Positions 39,655-49,319 of a DNA stretch of 64,000 nucleotides are shown one piece after another (within the stretch, counting starts at the first letter, position 1; each line of letters starts with the position of its first letter). Made by a program: the position numbers and the translations under genes. The stretch lies in contig NZ_CP048405.1 of the NCBI RefSeq assembly GCF_014084125.1, positions 1 through 64,000 on the forward strand, written 5' to 3'. This DNA is from Streptacidiphilus sp. PB12-B1b (GTDB taxonomy: Bacteria; Actinomycetota; Actinomycetes; Streptomycetales; Streptomycetaceae). Under the pieces are notes generated by a model that saw only the letters and a program-made list of their open reading frames with translations, was not told the origin of the DNA and did not search any database.

Positions 39655-40159
39655 GGCCCGCACCCTGCGCAGCGAGCGCCTCGAACTCCGCCCGGTCGGC
39701 TACGCGGCGGCGACGGACCTGAGCACGGGCGGCGACGGCGGCTTCGCCTGGGCCCCCGGCGGGCCCGGCGAGGGCACCCGCGACGCCGCCACCCTGGTCG
39801 CCCTTGCCGTGCTCAGCGGGGACTTCGACCCGGCCTGGGGCAGCTACGTCATCGTCCGCCGCCAGGACGGGACCGCCGTCGGCGGCATCGGCTTCCACGG
39901 GCCGCCGGACGACGGCTCCGCCGAGATCGGCTACGACCTGGCCGACTCGGCGCGCGGCCGGGGCTACGCGACCGAGGCCGCGCGGACCCTGTGCCGCCAC
40001 GTGCTGAACCGGCCCGGGATCGACCTGGTGGTGGCCCACACCGAGCCGGGCAACACCGCCTCGCAGGCGGTCGTCGCCCGGGCCGGGTTCGTCCGGGACG
40101 GCGAGGGCGGGGACGGCCTGTACCGCTTCACCCTGCGCCGCCCCGGACCCCAGCGTTAA
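39641..40159 (+). CDS. GNAT family N-acetyltransferase
   Basis: A 172-residue acetyltransferase of the RimJ/RimL-like type. It has an N-terminal SERLELRPV strand, a central GGIGFHGPPDDGSAEIGYDLADSARGRGYATEAAR acetyl-CoA-binding region (Q/RxxGxG/A as RGRGYA), and ends with ASQAVVARAGFVRDG. The substrate is unknown. ATG 39641 overlaps the ligase stop by 14 bp, implying translational coupling. It is convergent with bkdC, only 10 bp away. Confidence 0.88.
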   Translation: MTAGRARTLRSERLELRPVGYAAATDLSTGGDGGFAWAPGGPGEGTRDAATLVALAVLSGDFDPAWGSYVIVRRQDGTAVGGIGFHGPPDDGSAEIGYDLADSARGRGYATEAARTLCRHVLNRPGIDLVVAHTEPGNTASQAVVARAGFVRDGEGGDGLYRFTLRRPGPQR

Positions 40160-40169
40160 CCGGCCTGCC

Positions 40170-41560
40170 TCAGAGGTAGCGGAGCAGCCCCGCCGGGGAC
40201 TCCACCGCGTCGGCGATCAGCCGCAGCAACCCGCCCGCCGTCGCCCCGTCGCACACCCGGTGGTCGAAGCTGAGCGAGAGCTGCACGACCTGGCGGACCG
40301 CCAGCTCGCCGCCGACCACCCACGGCTTGGCGGTGATCCGGCCGACGCCCAGCATGGCCGCCTCCGGGTGGTTGATGATCGGCGTGGAGCCGTCGACCCC
40401 GAACACCCCGTAGTTGTTGAGGGTGAAGGTGCCGCCGGTCAGCTCGGCCGGGGAGAGCCGCCCGGCGCGGGCGGCCCCGGTCAGCCGGGCCATCTCGGCG
40501 GCCAGCTGCTCGGTGGTGAGGAGGTGCGCGTCCCGCACCACCGGGACGACCAGCCCGCGCTCGGTCTGGGCGGCGAAGCCCAGGTGGACGCCCGGGTTGC
40601 GGCGGACGCCGGTGGGGACGCCGTCGGCGGAGGCCACCACGGTGGAGTTCAGCTCCGGGTACCTGGCCAGGGCCGCCGTGCAGATCCGGGCGAGCAGTGG
40701 CAGCAGGCCGATGCGGGACTCCGGACGGCCCTGGTTGAGCGCCTCGCGGGCGGCCAGCAGCCCGGTGGCGTCGGCGTCCACCCAGCAGGTGGCGTCCGGG
40801 ATCTCGTGCCTGCTGCGGGCGAAGCGCTCGGCGGCCAGCCGGGCGGCGCCGCGCAGCGGGATCAGCTCCCCGGCCTGGTTCCCGTCCGTGCTCCGGCCGA
40901 TGTCCTGGCGCTGCTCGTGGTCGCTCCGGTCGCGGTCGGCACCGGCGATGTGCTGCTCCACGTCGGCGCGCAGGATCAGCCCGTCCGGTCCGCTGCCGCT
41001 CAGGGTGCGCAGATCGACCTCGTGCTCCCGGGCCAGCCGCCGGACCAGCGGCGAGATCACCGCCGGGACGGCGACCGGCTCGGCCACGGCGACCGGGGCG
41101 GGAGCAGGGGCGGGGGCGACGGCGACCGGGGCCGGCCGGGGCGCGGTGGCGGTGGTCGCCCCGGCGCGACGGCGGCGGGTGGAGCCGGTGCTCTCGGTGG
41201 TGCCGTAGCCGACCAGCACATTGCCCGAGCCCGAGCCCGAGCCCGAGCCCGACCCGGAACCGGAGCCCGATCCGGACGCCGGGCCCGCCGCGGGGGCCGT
41301 GCCCGGCTCCTGGCTGACGGCGACGGTGACCAGCGCCGCGCCGACCGGGACCTCCGTCCCGGCCTCGCCGAAGCGCGCGGTGACCACGCCGCCGTACGGG
41401 CAGGGCACCTCCACCACGGCCTTGGCGGTCTCCACCTCGGCCACCGGCTGGTCCACCGCGATGACGTCGCCGACCTCGACCAGCCAGCGGACGATCTCGG
41501 CCGAGGTCAGGCCCTCGCCCAGATCCGGCAGCGGGAACTCGCGTACGGAGGCCATGGTGC

Positions 41561-41564
<4 letters not shown>
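40170..41564 (-). CDS. bkdC: branched-chain 2-oxoacid dehydrogenase E2 (dihydrolipoyl acyltransferase)
   Basis: The E2 core of the BKD complex transfers branched acyl groups from lipoate to CoA, supplying primers for branched fatty acids. GTG 41564 overlaps the E1 beta stop (GTGA); ATG 41555 is an alternative. Of 464 residues, the lipoyl domain carries K48 (VETAKAV). A striking Gly-Ser repeat linker follows, then Pro/Ala stretches, the E3-binding domain (ISPLVRRLAREHEVDL) and the acyltransferase with active-site H435 and D439 (DHRVCDG). Confidence 0.93.
41223..41280 (-). repeat. 6-bp tandem repeat encoding the Gly-Ser linker of BkdC
   Basis: About nine hexamer units (plus strand GAGCCC/GACCCG variants) encode alternating Gly-Ser immediately after the lipoyl domain. 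Ala/Pro-rich linkers are usual in E2 proteins; a pure Gly-Ser run is not. Confidence 0.8.
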
Positions 41565-42579
<1,015 letters not shown>

Positions 42580-42583
<4 letters not shown>

Positions 42584-43713
42584 CGGGCACCCGCTTCGGC
42601 GTCGGCGGCCAGCTCGGCGGCCAGCTGGGCGGCCTGCTCGCGCAGCTGGGGTGTGGGCTCGGCGTAGACGTGGGTGAACAGGCTCAACGGGTCCAGCTCG
42701 GGTTTCACGTGAAACATCGCCCGCATCCGGTCGGCCAGCGCCTCGGCCTCGGCGGCGGCCTGCTCCACCTCGGCATCGCCGAGCACCCCGGCCTCGCGCA
42801 GGTGCCGCTCCATCAGCGGCAGCGGGTCGCGCTGCTGCCAGCCGGCGACCTCGTCCGGGGTGCGGTAGCGGCCGGCGTCGTCGGCGTTGGTGTGCGCCTC
42901 CAGCCGGTAGGTGATGGCCTCGACCAGCACCGGCCCCTTGCCGGAGCGGGCGTGGGCGACGGCGTCGCTGAGCACGCTGTGCACGGCCACCGCGTCGTTG
43001 CCGTCCACCAGGCGGCCGTGGATGCCGTAGCCGACGGCCTTGTGGGCCAGGGTCGGGGCGGCGGACTGCTTGGACAGCGGCACGGAGATGGCGTAGCCGT
43101 TGTTCTGCACCAGGAAGACCACCGGGGCGTTGAGGACCCCGGCGAAGTTGAGGGCCTCGTGGAAGTCGCCCTCGCTGGTGCCGCCGTCGCCGACCAGGGC
43201 CAGCGCGACGGTGTCCTCCCCGCGCAGCCGGGCGGCGTGGGCGAGGCCCACCGCGTGCGGGGCCTGGGTGGCCAACGGGGTGCTGAGCGGCGCGATCCGG
43301 TGCTCGTAGGGGTCGTAGCCGCTGTGCGCGTTGCCGCGCAGCAGGGTCAGCGCCTCCAGCGGGTCCACGCCCCGGGAGACCACGGCCAGGGTGTCGCGGT
43401 AGCTGGGGAACAGCCAGTCGGTGGCCCGCAGCGCCGTGGCGGCCGCGATCTGGCAGGCCTCCTGCCCGGTGGAGGAGGGGTAGACGGCGAGGCTGCCCTG
43501 CTTGGTGAGGGTGGTGGCCTGCTGGTTGTAGCGGCGTCCGACGACCAGCCGGCGGTACAGCTCGCGCAGCAGCTCGGGATCGGCCTCGGCGAGCGCCTTC
43601 GTGCCGAGGACGCGCACCGGCTCCGCGTCCGGGAGCAGGGGTGCGGGGTCGCGGCGGGGGGCGTGGGCGTCCGGTGGCCATGTCTGTGCGGCGGGGTGGT
43701 CCAGCACGGTCAT
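42580..43713 (-). CDS. bkdA: branched-chain 2-oxoacid dehydrogenase E1 alpha subunit
   Basis: The alpha subunit of E1, binding thiamine diphosphate. The start is ATG 43713, with GGAGGT seven bases upstream, giving 377 residues; a GTG at 43722 overlaps that ribosome binding site and is less likely. Motifs: SSTGQEACQIAAA, the TPP-binding run GDGGTSEGDFHEALNFAG to LVQNNGYAIS, and the phosphorylation-loop equivalent YRLEAHTNADDAGRYR. It is first gene of bkdABC, divergent from bkdR. Confidence 0.94.
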
Positions 43714-43777
43714 GGGGGGCACCTCCAGGGTGGGTGTTGCGGGCAGGAAGGTGCTGCGGGAGGGGGTCGCCCTCCCT

Positions 43778-43791
43778 ACCGATTGTTCGGT
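43778..43791. promoter_or_regulatory. dyad ACCGA-N4-TCGGT in the bkdA promoter region
   Basis: ACCGATTGTTCGGT, 65 bp upstream of bkdA, matches the dyad ACCGACCATTCGGT found upstream of paaN at 47316-47329. A wider inverted pair, GTTCG (43785-43789) and CGAAC (43800-43804), overlaps it and could be a BkdR or second site. Confidence 0.55.
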
Positions 43792-43892
43792 CGTTTGATC
43801 GAACTGGCTACTGTCCTGCCGAAGTGGTGGACATTCGGCCGGAGGCGCGGTCTGCTGGAGTCAGGACGTCCACAACGGGAGGGTCGGGGGAC

Positions 43893-44618
43893 ATGCCCAG
43901 TGAACATTTGGCCGGATCCGGCGACGCGCGTCCGGCCCGTGCCAGCGCCCGGCCGCCGCTGCCGCCGCTGACCGCCGGACCGGCGGCGGAGTGGGTGGCC
44001 GAGCGGGCCCGCCAGCGCTCGGCCTCGGTGCCGGGCCGGGCGGGGACGGCCCGGCCGGGCGCGGGCGGGGCGGCGGGCCATGCGCCGACCGGGCCGCGCG
44101 CCCCCGGCCGCGACCACGCCCCGGAGCAGCCGGTGCCGCAGCCCCCGGCCGGCGAGGGCGGCGAGCAGCGCCCGCTGGACCGGATCGACCGGGCGATCGT
44201 GCGGCTGCTGCAGCAGGACGGCCGGGCCTCGGTGCGCTCGGTGGCGGAGCGGGTGCACGTCTCCCGCGCCAACGCCTACGCGCGGATCGCGCGGATGGTG
44301 GACGACGGGGTGATCCGCGGGTTCACCGCCCGGGTGGACCACGAGCGGGCCGGGCAGGCCGCGTCCGCGTACATCACCCTGAAGATCGTGCAGAACTCCT
44401 GGCGGACGGTGCGCGGGCAGCTGCTGGAGCTGCCGGGGGTGGAGCACATCGCGCTGGTGAGCGGCGAGTTCGATGTGCTGATGCTGGTGCACACGGTCGA
44501 CAACCGGGCGCTGCGGGAGCTGGTGCTGAACCGGATCCAGAGCATCCCGGAGGTGCTGGGCACGCACACGCTGCTGGTGTTCGACGAGACCGACCGGACG
44601 CCGGTGCTGCCGGACTGA
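43893..44618 (+). CDS. bkdR: Lrp/AsnC family regulator BkdR
   Basis: A feast/famine transcription factor that probably controls the divergent bkd operon in response to branched-chain amino acids. ATG 43893 gives 241 residues. Residues 1-92 are an Ala/Pro/Arg-rich extension absent from typical Lrp proteins (about 150 residues). The HTH is LDRIDRAIVRLLQQDGRASVRSVAERVHVSRANAYARIARM (about 95-140), followed by a RAM ligand-binding domain (GEFDVLMLVHTVDNRAL). Confidence 0.92.
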   Translation: MPSEHLAGSGDARPARASARPPLPPLTAGPAAEWVAERARQRSASVPGRAGTARPGAGGAAGHAPTGPRAPGRDHAPEQPVPQPPAGEGGEQRPLDRIDRAIVRLLQQDGRASVRSVAERVHVSRANAYARIARMVDDGVIRGFTARVDHERAGQAASAYITLKIVQNSWRTVRGQLLELPGVEHIALVSGEFDVLMLVHTVDNRALRELVLNRIQSIPEVLGTHTLLVFDETDRTPVLPD

Positions 44619-44640
44619 CCGCTGTGCGGCGGCGTCCCGG

Positions 44641-45249
44641 TCAGCCCCGGGGGGCGTGCAGGCCGCTGAGGCTGAGCTCGACCACGGCGTCGGCGATCTG
44701 CTGCGGCGACCGGCCGTCGGTCTCCGGGCGGTACCACTCCACCAGCGAGTTGACCATGCCGAAGATCAGCCGGGTGGCCAGCCGGGGGTCCACGTCCGAG
44801 CGCAGCTCGCCGGAGCGGACGGCGGCCGCCAGCAGCTCGGCCACGTGGTGGTCGAACTCGCGCCGCCGTTGCAGCGCCCACTTCTCCGCGTCGGTGTTGC
44901 CGCGCACCCGCAGCAGCAGCGTGACGTAGGGCAGCTCGGCGATCAGCACCTCGGTGGTGCGCCGGACGACGTGCTCCAGCCGGTCGGCGGCGGGGCCCTC
45001 GGCGGCGGCGGGCTCGTCCAGGATGGCGAACAGGCCGTCCAGGGCGCGTCCGACGGCCAGGTTGAGCAGCTCCTCCTTGCCCCGGACGTGGTGGTAGATG
45101 GACGACTTGCTGATGCCGGCGGCCCGGGAGAGGTCCTCCATGGAGGTGCCGTCGTAGCCGCGCTCGTTGAAGACCTGCACGGTCACGGCGAGCAGCGTCT
45201 CGACGGTGTAGCTGTCGCGTCGCTGGCGTGCCGGGTTCTTGTCGACCAT
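44641..45249 (-). CDS. TetR family transcriptional regulator
   Basis: A 202-residue TetR/AcrR regulator from ATG 45249 (a GTG at 45255 is alternative). The N-terminal HTH is clear: TLLAVTVQVFNERGYDGTSMEDLSRAAGISKSSIYHHVRGKEELL. The C-terminal ligand domain resembles PaaR-like actinobacterial TetR proteins. It lies between the bkd operon and paaN, which share an ACCGA-N4-TCGGT dyad, and is divergent from an MFS exporter gene. It may regulate any of these. Confidence 0.9.
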   Translation of the reverse strand: MVDKNPARQRRDSYTVETLLAVTVQVFNERGYDGTSMEDLSRAAGISKSSIYHHVRGKEELLNLAVGRALDGLFAILDEPAAAEGPAADRLEHVVRRTTEVLIAELPYVTLLLRVRGNTDAEKWALQRRREFDHHVAELLAAAVRSGELRSDVDPRLATRLIFGMVNSLVEWYRPETDGRSPQQIADAVVELSLSGLHAPRG

Positions 45250-45327
45250 GGGCACGAGTATCGCGTACCGCCCCGCGGGGCCCGCAGGCCGGACCTCGTC
45301 CGGGCCGGTTGTCGGCCCCGGGTGGTA

Positions 45328-45350
45328 GTTGTAGCGTTGTAACTGTTGTA
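45328..45350 (+). repeat. three GTTGTA direct repeats upstream of the MFS gene
   Basis: GTTGTA occurs at 45328-45333, 45336-45341 and 45345-45350, 30-50 bp before the MFS start and inside the TetR-MFS divergent spacer. They are likely regulator half-sites. Confidence 0.5.
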
Positions 45351-45380
45351 GGAGTCGAACTATCAGGGGTGGGACTGCCG

Positions 45381-46829
45381 ATGCCCGAAGCCGTGTCCGA
45401 ACTCAGCGCCCGACGGCGCTTCCTTGTCCTGGCGATCTGTTGCATGAGCCTGTTCATCGTCGGCCTGGACAACACGATCGTGAACGTCGCGCTGCCCTCG
45501 ATCCAGCGCGATCTGCACGCCTCGGTCTCCGGGCTGCAGTGGACCATCGACGCCTACACGCTGGTGCTGGCCAGCCTGCTGATGCTGTCCGGCTCCACCG
45601 GCGACCGGCTGGGGCGGCGCCGCACCTTCCAGACCGGCCTGGCCCTGTTCACCCTGGGCTCGCTGCTGTGCAGCCTGTCGCCGAGCCTGAGCTGGCTGAT
45701 AGCCGCCCGGATGATCCAGGCCGTCGGCGGCTCCATGCTGAACCCGGTCGCCATGTCGATCATCACCAACACCTTCACCGACCCCAAGGAGCGCGCCCGC
45801 GCCATCGGCGTCTGGGGCGGCACGGTGGGCTTCAGCATGGCGCTGGGCCCGGTGGTCGGCGGCCTGCTGGTGGCCTCGGTCGGCTGGCAGTCGATCTTCT
45901 GGATCAACATCCCGGTCGGCCTGGCCGCGCTGGTCCTGGCCGGGCGGTTCGTGCCCGAGTCCAAGGCGGCCCGGGCCCGCCGGATCGACCCGGTCGGCCA
46001 GCTGCTGGTCATCCTGCTGCTGGTGTCGCTGACCTACGGCATCATCGAGGCCCCCGGCGCGGGCTGGCTCTCCGGGCAGACGCTGGGCTGCTTCGCGGTC
46101 GCCGCGCTGGCCGTGGCCGGGCTGGTCCGGTACGAGTCCCGGCGCGACGAGCCGCTGATCGACCTGCGCTTCTTCCGCAGCGTGCCGTTCTCCGGCGCCA
46201 CCGTGATCGCCGTCTGCGGCTTCGCCTCGCTGGCCGGCTTCCTCTTCCTGAACACCCTCTACCTGCAGGACGCCCTGCACTACAGCGCGCTGAAGGCCGG
46301 GCTCTACACCCTGCCCATGGCGCTGATGACCCTCGTCTTCGCACCGCTGTCCGGGCGGATCGTCGGCTCGCGCGGGCCGCGGCTGCCGTTGGTGGTCGCG
46401 GGCGTCTCCATGTCGCTCAGCGGCCTGATGCTCACCGGGCTCAGCCTGACCACCCCGCTGTGGCAGCTGCTGATCGCCTATGTGCTGTTCGGGCTGGGCT
46501 TCGGCATGCTGAACGCGCCGATAACCAACACCGCCGTCTCCGGGATGCCCCGCAGCCAGGCCGGGGTGGCCGCCGCGGTGGCCTCCACCAGCCGCCAGGT
46601 CGGCCAGTCCCTCGGCGTCGCCGTCATCGGCTCGGTGGTCACCTCGGCCGTGCACGGCTCCACCACCTTCACCGAGGCCAGCCACACCGGCTGGTGGATC
46701 ACCGTGGGGTGCGGACTCGCCGTGCTGTTCCTCGGTATCCTCACCACTGGCGCCTGGGCCAGGGGGACGGCTGACCGCAACGCCGCCCGGCTCATCCCCG
46801 AGGACGTGAGGAAACCGGTCAGCGTATGA
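45381..46829 (+). CDS. MFS drug exporter, DHA2 (14-TM) family
   Basis: A proton-coupled multidrug exporter. ATG 45381 after a GGGGTGGGA element gives 482 residues with about 14 membrane helices. Signature motifs: LDNTIVNVALPSIQRDL in helix 1, GDRLGRRRTF (motif A), and GPVVGGLLV with WIFWIN-like WQSIFWINIPVG (motif C region). It overlaps the following marR gene by four bases, so the two are co-expressed. Three GTTGTA repeats lie in the promoter region. Confidence 0.92.
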   Translation: MPEAVSELSARRRFLVLAICCMSLFIVGLDNTIVNVALPSIQRDLHASVSGLQWTIDAYTLVLASLLMLSGSTGDRLGRRRTFQTGLALFTLGSLLCSLSPSLSWLIAARMIQAVGGSMLNPVAMSIITNTFTDPKERARAIGVWGGTVGFSMALGPVVGGLLVASVGWQSIFWINIPVGLAALVLAGRFVPESKAARARRIDPVGQLLVILLLVSLTYGIIEAPGAGWLSGQTLGCFAVAALAVAGLVRYESRRDEPLIDLRFFRSVPFSGATVIAVCGFASLAGFLFLNTLYLQDALHYSALKAGLYTLPMALMTLVFAPLSGRIVGSRGPRLPLVVAGVSMSLSGLMLTGLSLTTPLWQLLIAYVLFGLGFGMLNAPITNTAVSGMPRSQAGVAAAVASTSRQVGQSLGVAVIGSVVTSAVHGSTTFTEASHTGWWITVGCGLAVLFLGILTTGAWARGTADRNAARLIPEDVRKPVSV

Positions 46830-47266
46830 ACGCCCAGCAGTCCACCGGCACGCAGCCGGACACCGAACGGCCCGCCGCCGCGCACGTGTTCGAGACCATG
46901 CGCCGCCTGGTTCTGGAGCAGGAGGACCGCCGCGCCGAGGTCTCCGAGGCCCTCGGTATGAGCTTCATCCGCAGCAAGGCGCTGCGGCGGCTGGTCGACG
47001 GTCCGCTGCGGATGAGGGAGCTGACGGTGGGGCTGGCCACCGACAAGCCCTACACCACGCTGATCGTGGACGACCTGGAGCGGCGCGGCCTGGTCCGGCG
47101 CAGCGTCGACCCGGGCGACCGGCGCTGCAAGATAGTCACCATCACCGACTCCGGGCGGCAGGCCGCGGAGCTGGCCGAGGCGATCCTGGCCCGGCCCCCG
47201 AAGTCGCTGCTGGCGCTGGACGCGGAGGAGCTGACCACCCTGGAGCGCCTGCTGGCCAAGCTGTAG
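46826..47266 (+). CDS. MarR family transcriptional regulator
   Basis: A 146-residue MarR protein with the winged helix SKALRRLVDGPLRMRELTVGLATDKPYTTLIVDDLERRGLVRRSVDPGDRRCKIVTIT (wing motif DPGDRR). Start ATG 46826 overlaps the MFS stop (ATGA). Being downstream and coupled, it probably controls its own exporter operon through the promoter upstream of 45381. Confidence 0.9.
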   Translation: MNAQQSTGTQPDTERPAAAHVFETMRRLVLEQEDRRAEVSEALGMSFIRSKALRRLVDGPLRMRELTVGLATDKPYTTLIVDDLERRGLVRRSVDPGDRRCKIVTITDSGRQAAELAEAILARPPKSLLALDAEELTTLERLLAKL

Positions 47267-47315
47267 CGCCGGGCGTGGCGCACCGGTGACTGATCCGGTC
47301 GGCCCCCTTGAGCCG

Positions 47316-47329
47316 ACCGACCATTCGGT
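47316..47329. promoter_or_regulatory. dyad ACCGA-N4-TCGGT upstream of paaN
   Basis: ACCGACCATTCGGT lies 50 bp upstream of the paaN start. It shares both arms and spacing with the bkdA-side dyad at 43778-43791, and resembles TetR/PaaR-type operators. Confidence 0.6.
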
Positions 47330-47378
47330 TACTGTGGGTTCCGGCAGTGTCGCCAGGACCCACAAGGAGCTAGAGCCC

Positions 47379-49043
47379 ATGGCCCACGAACTGATCCAAC
47401 GCCACCAGGCCACCCTGGAGAGCGCCCTTGCGGCCTTCGCCGCCCGCGACCACTGGTCCCCGCACCCCGAGTCCCCCCGCGCCTACGGCGAGCCGGTGTC
47501 CGTGGACGCGTTCCAGGGCCGTGAGCTGCTGCTGGACCAGCCCGGCACGGACGGCAGGGTCGGCCCCGGCACCGAGGAGGGCGGCGAGCGCTCCCCCTAC
47601 GGTCCGGAGCTGGGCGTCGCCTACCCGCACGCCAGCGACCCGGACGCGCTGACCGCCGCCGCCCGCGCCGCCCAGCCCGCCTGGGCGCAGGCCGGTCCGC
47701 TGCTGCGCGCCGCCGTCTGCTGCGAGATCCTGGCCCGGATCAACGCCCGCACCCCGGAGCTGGCCGCGGCCGTCATGCACACCACCGGCCAGGCGTTCGG
47801 CATGGCCTTCCAGGCCGGCGGCCCGCACGCCCAGGACCGCGCGCTGGAGGCCGTCGTCTGCGCCTACGCCGAGCAGACCCGGCTGCCCGCCACCGCCCAG
47901 TGGACCAAGCCGCAGGGCAAGCGCGATCCGCTGCGGATGGTCAAGGAGTTCGTCCCGGTCCCGCGTGGCGTCGCGCTGCTGATCGGCTGCAACACCTTCC
48001 CCACCTGGAACGGCTACCCCGGCCTGTTCGCCTCCCTGGCCACCGGCAACCCGGTCCTGGTCAAGCCGCACCCCCGGGCGGTGCTGCCGCTGGCGCTGAC
48101 CGTGGAGACCGCCCGCGAGGTGCTGGCCGAGGCCGGGTTCAGCCCGGACCTGGTGCTGCTGGCCGCCGAGCAGCCCGGCGAGGGCCTGGCCAAGACCCTG
48201 GCGCTCCACCCGGACGTCCGCATCGTCGACTACACCGGCTCCACCGCCTTCGGCGACTGGCTGGAGGACAACGCCCGCCAGGCCCTGGTCTACACGGAGA
48301 AGGCCGGTGTGAACACCATCGTCGTGGACTCCACCGACGACTACCGGGGCATGCTGGGCAATCTGGCCTTCTCGCTCTCGCTCTACAGCGGCCAGATGTG
48401 CACCACCCCGCAGAACCTGCTGATCCCGCGCACCGGCATCACCACCGAGGCCGGTCCCAAGAGCTACGACGAGGTCGTCACCGACCTGGCCGATGCCATC
48501 GGCCAGCTGCTCGGCGACGACTCCCGGGCGGCGGCGCTGCTGGGCGCGGTGGTCAACCCGGGCGTGCTGGAGCGCGTCGAGCGGGCGGAGAAGGGCGAGT
48601 ACGGCGAGCCCGCGCTGGCACCACGCGCGGTCGTCTCGGAGGAGTTCCCGCAGGCCGTGATCCGCACCCCGGCGCTGATCCGGCGCGACGCCGCCGACGG
48701 CGCCCTGCCCGACGAGTGCTTCGGCCCGATCGCCTTCGCGGTCGCCGTGGACGACACCGCCCAGGCCGTGGAGCTGCTGCGGGAGACCGTGCGCGAGCGC
48801 GGCGCGATGACCGCCGCCGGCTACACCACCTCGCCCGAGGTCGAAGCGGCCGTGGTCGACGCCTGCCTGGACGCCGGGGTGTCGCTCTCGCTCAACCTGA
48901 CCGGCCAGGTCTACGTCAACCAGACGGCGGCCTTCTCGGACCTGCACGGCACCGGCGCCAACCCGGCCGCCAACGCCGCCTACTGCGATGCCGCCTTCGT
49001 CGCGTCCCGTTTCCGTACGATCGAGATCCGCCGGCACAACTAG
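47379..49043 (+). CDS. paaN: phenylacetic acid degradation protein PaaN (aldehyde dehydrogenase)
   Basis: An aldehyde dehydrogenase-superfamily enzyme linked to phenylacetate catabolism (ring-opening/semialdehyde oxidation). ATG 47379 with AAGGAG upstream gives 554 residues. Evidence: the NAD-fold stretch VPRGVALLIGCNTFPTWNGYPGLFASLATGNPVLVKPHP, the segment YTGSTAFGDWLEDNARQ, and a nucleophile region SLYSGQMCTTPQN. No paaABCDE or paaK gene is nearby, so the pathway context is elsewhere. The 276-bp spacer after it holds no gene; a TTGACG hexamer is at 49104-49109. Confidence 0.9.
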   Translation: MAHELIQRHQATLESALAAFAARDHWSPHPESPRAYGEPVSVDAFQGRELLLDQPGTDGRVGPGTEEGGERSPYGPELGVAYPHASDPDALTAAARAAQPAWAQAGPLLRAAVCCEILARINARTPELAAAVMHTTGQAFGMAFQAGGPHAQDRALEAVVCAYAEQTRLPATAQWTKPQGKRDPLRMVKEFVPVPRGVALLIGCNTFPTWNGYPGLFASLATGNPVLVKPHPRAVLPLALTVETAREVLAEAGFSPDLVLLAAEQPGEGLAKTLALHPDVRIVDYTGSTAFGDWLEDNARQALVYTEKAGVNTIVVDSTDDYRGMLGNLAFSLSLYSGQMCTTPQNLLIPRTGITTEAGPKSYDEVVTDLADAIGQLLGDDSRAAALLGAVVNPGVLERVERAEKGEYGEPALAPRAVVSEEFPQAVIRTPALIRRDAADGALPDECFGPIAFAVAVDDTAQAVELLRETVRERGAMTAAGYTTSPEVEAAVVDACLDAGVSLSLNLTGQVYVNQTAAFSDLHGTGANPAANAAYCDAAFVASRFRTIEIRRHN

Positions 49044-49319
49044 GACCCGCGTCAGGAAAGTGCCAGGAATCACCAACAACGTGTCAAGAGGGCGTATGGA
49101 TCTTTGACGGTTTGCCCGATGGTTTGGAACGGCAACAGGGCTGAGACTCTAGTGACCCCGTGACCGCCGGCTGCCCCGCAGCCCTGGGCTGGGACCGGGT
49201 TCCACGAGGACGGCAGGCACGGTGTTGCCTCTCCGATTGCCGTTCCATCCCACGCAGACCGGAGTCTCGCCCGGCCTCGCCCCGCCGAGGCCCGCGAGCT
49301 GATCTATCAGAGGTGATAC

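Noticed and set aside
37807-39663. Start of a biosynthetic gene cluster at the acyl-CoA ligase
   Set aside because: Neighbours are a GNAT, a rhodanese and bkd genes; no carrier protein, ketosynthase or NRPS domain is present.
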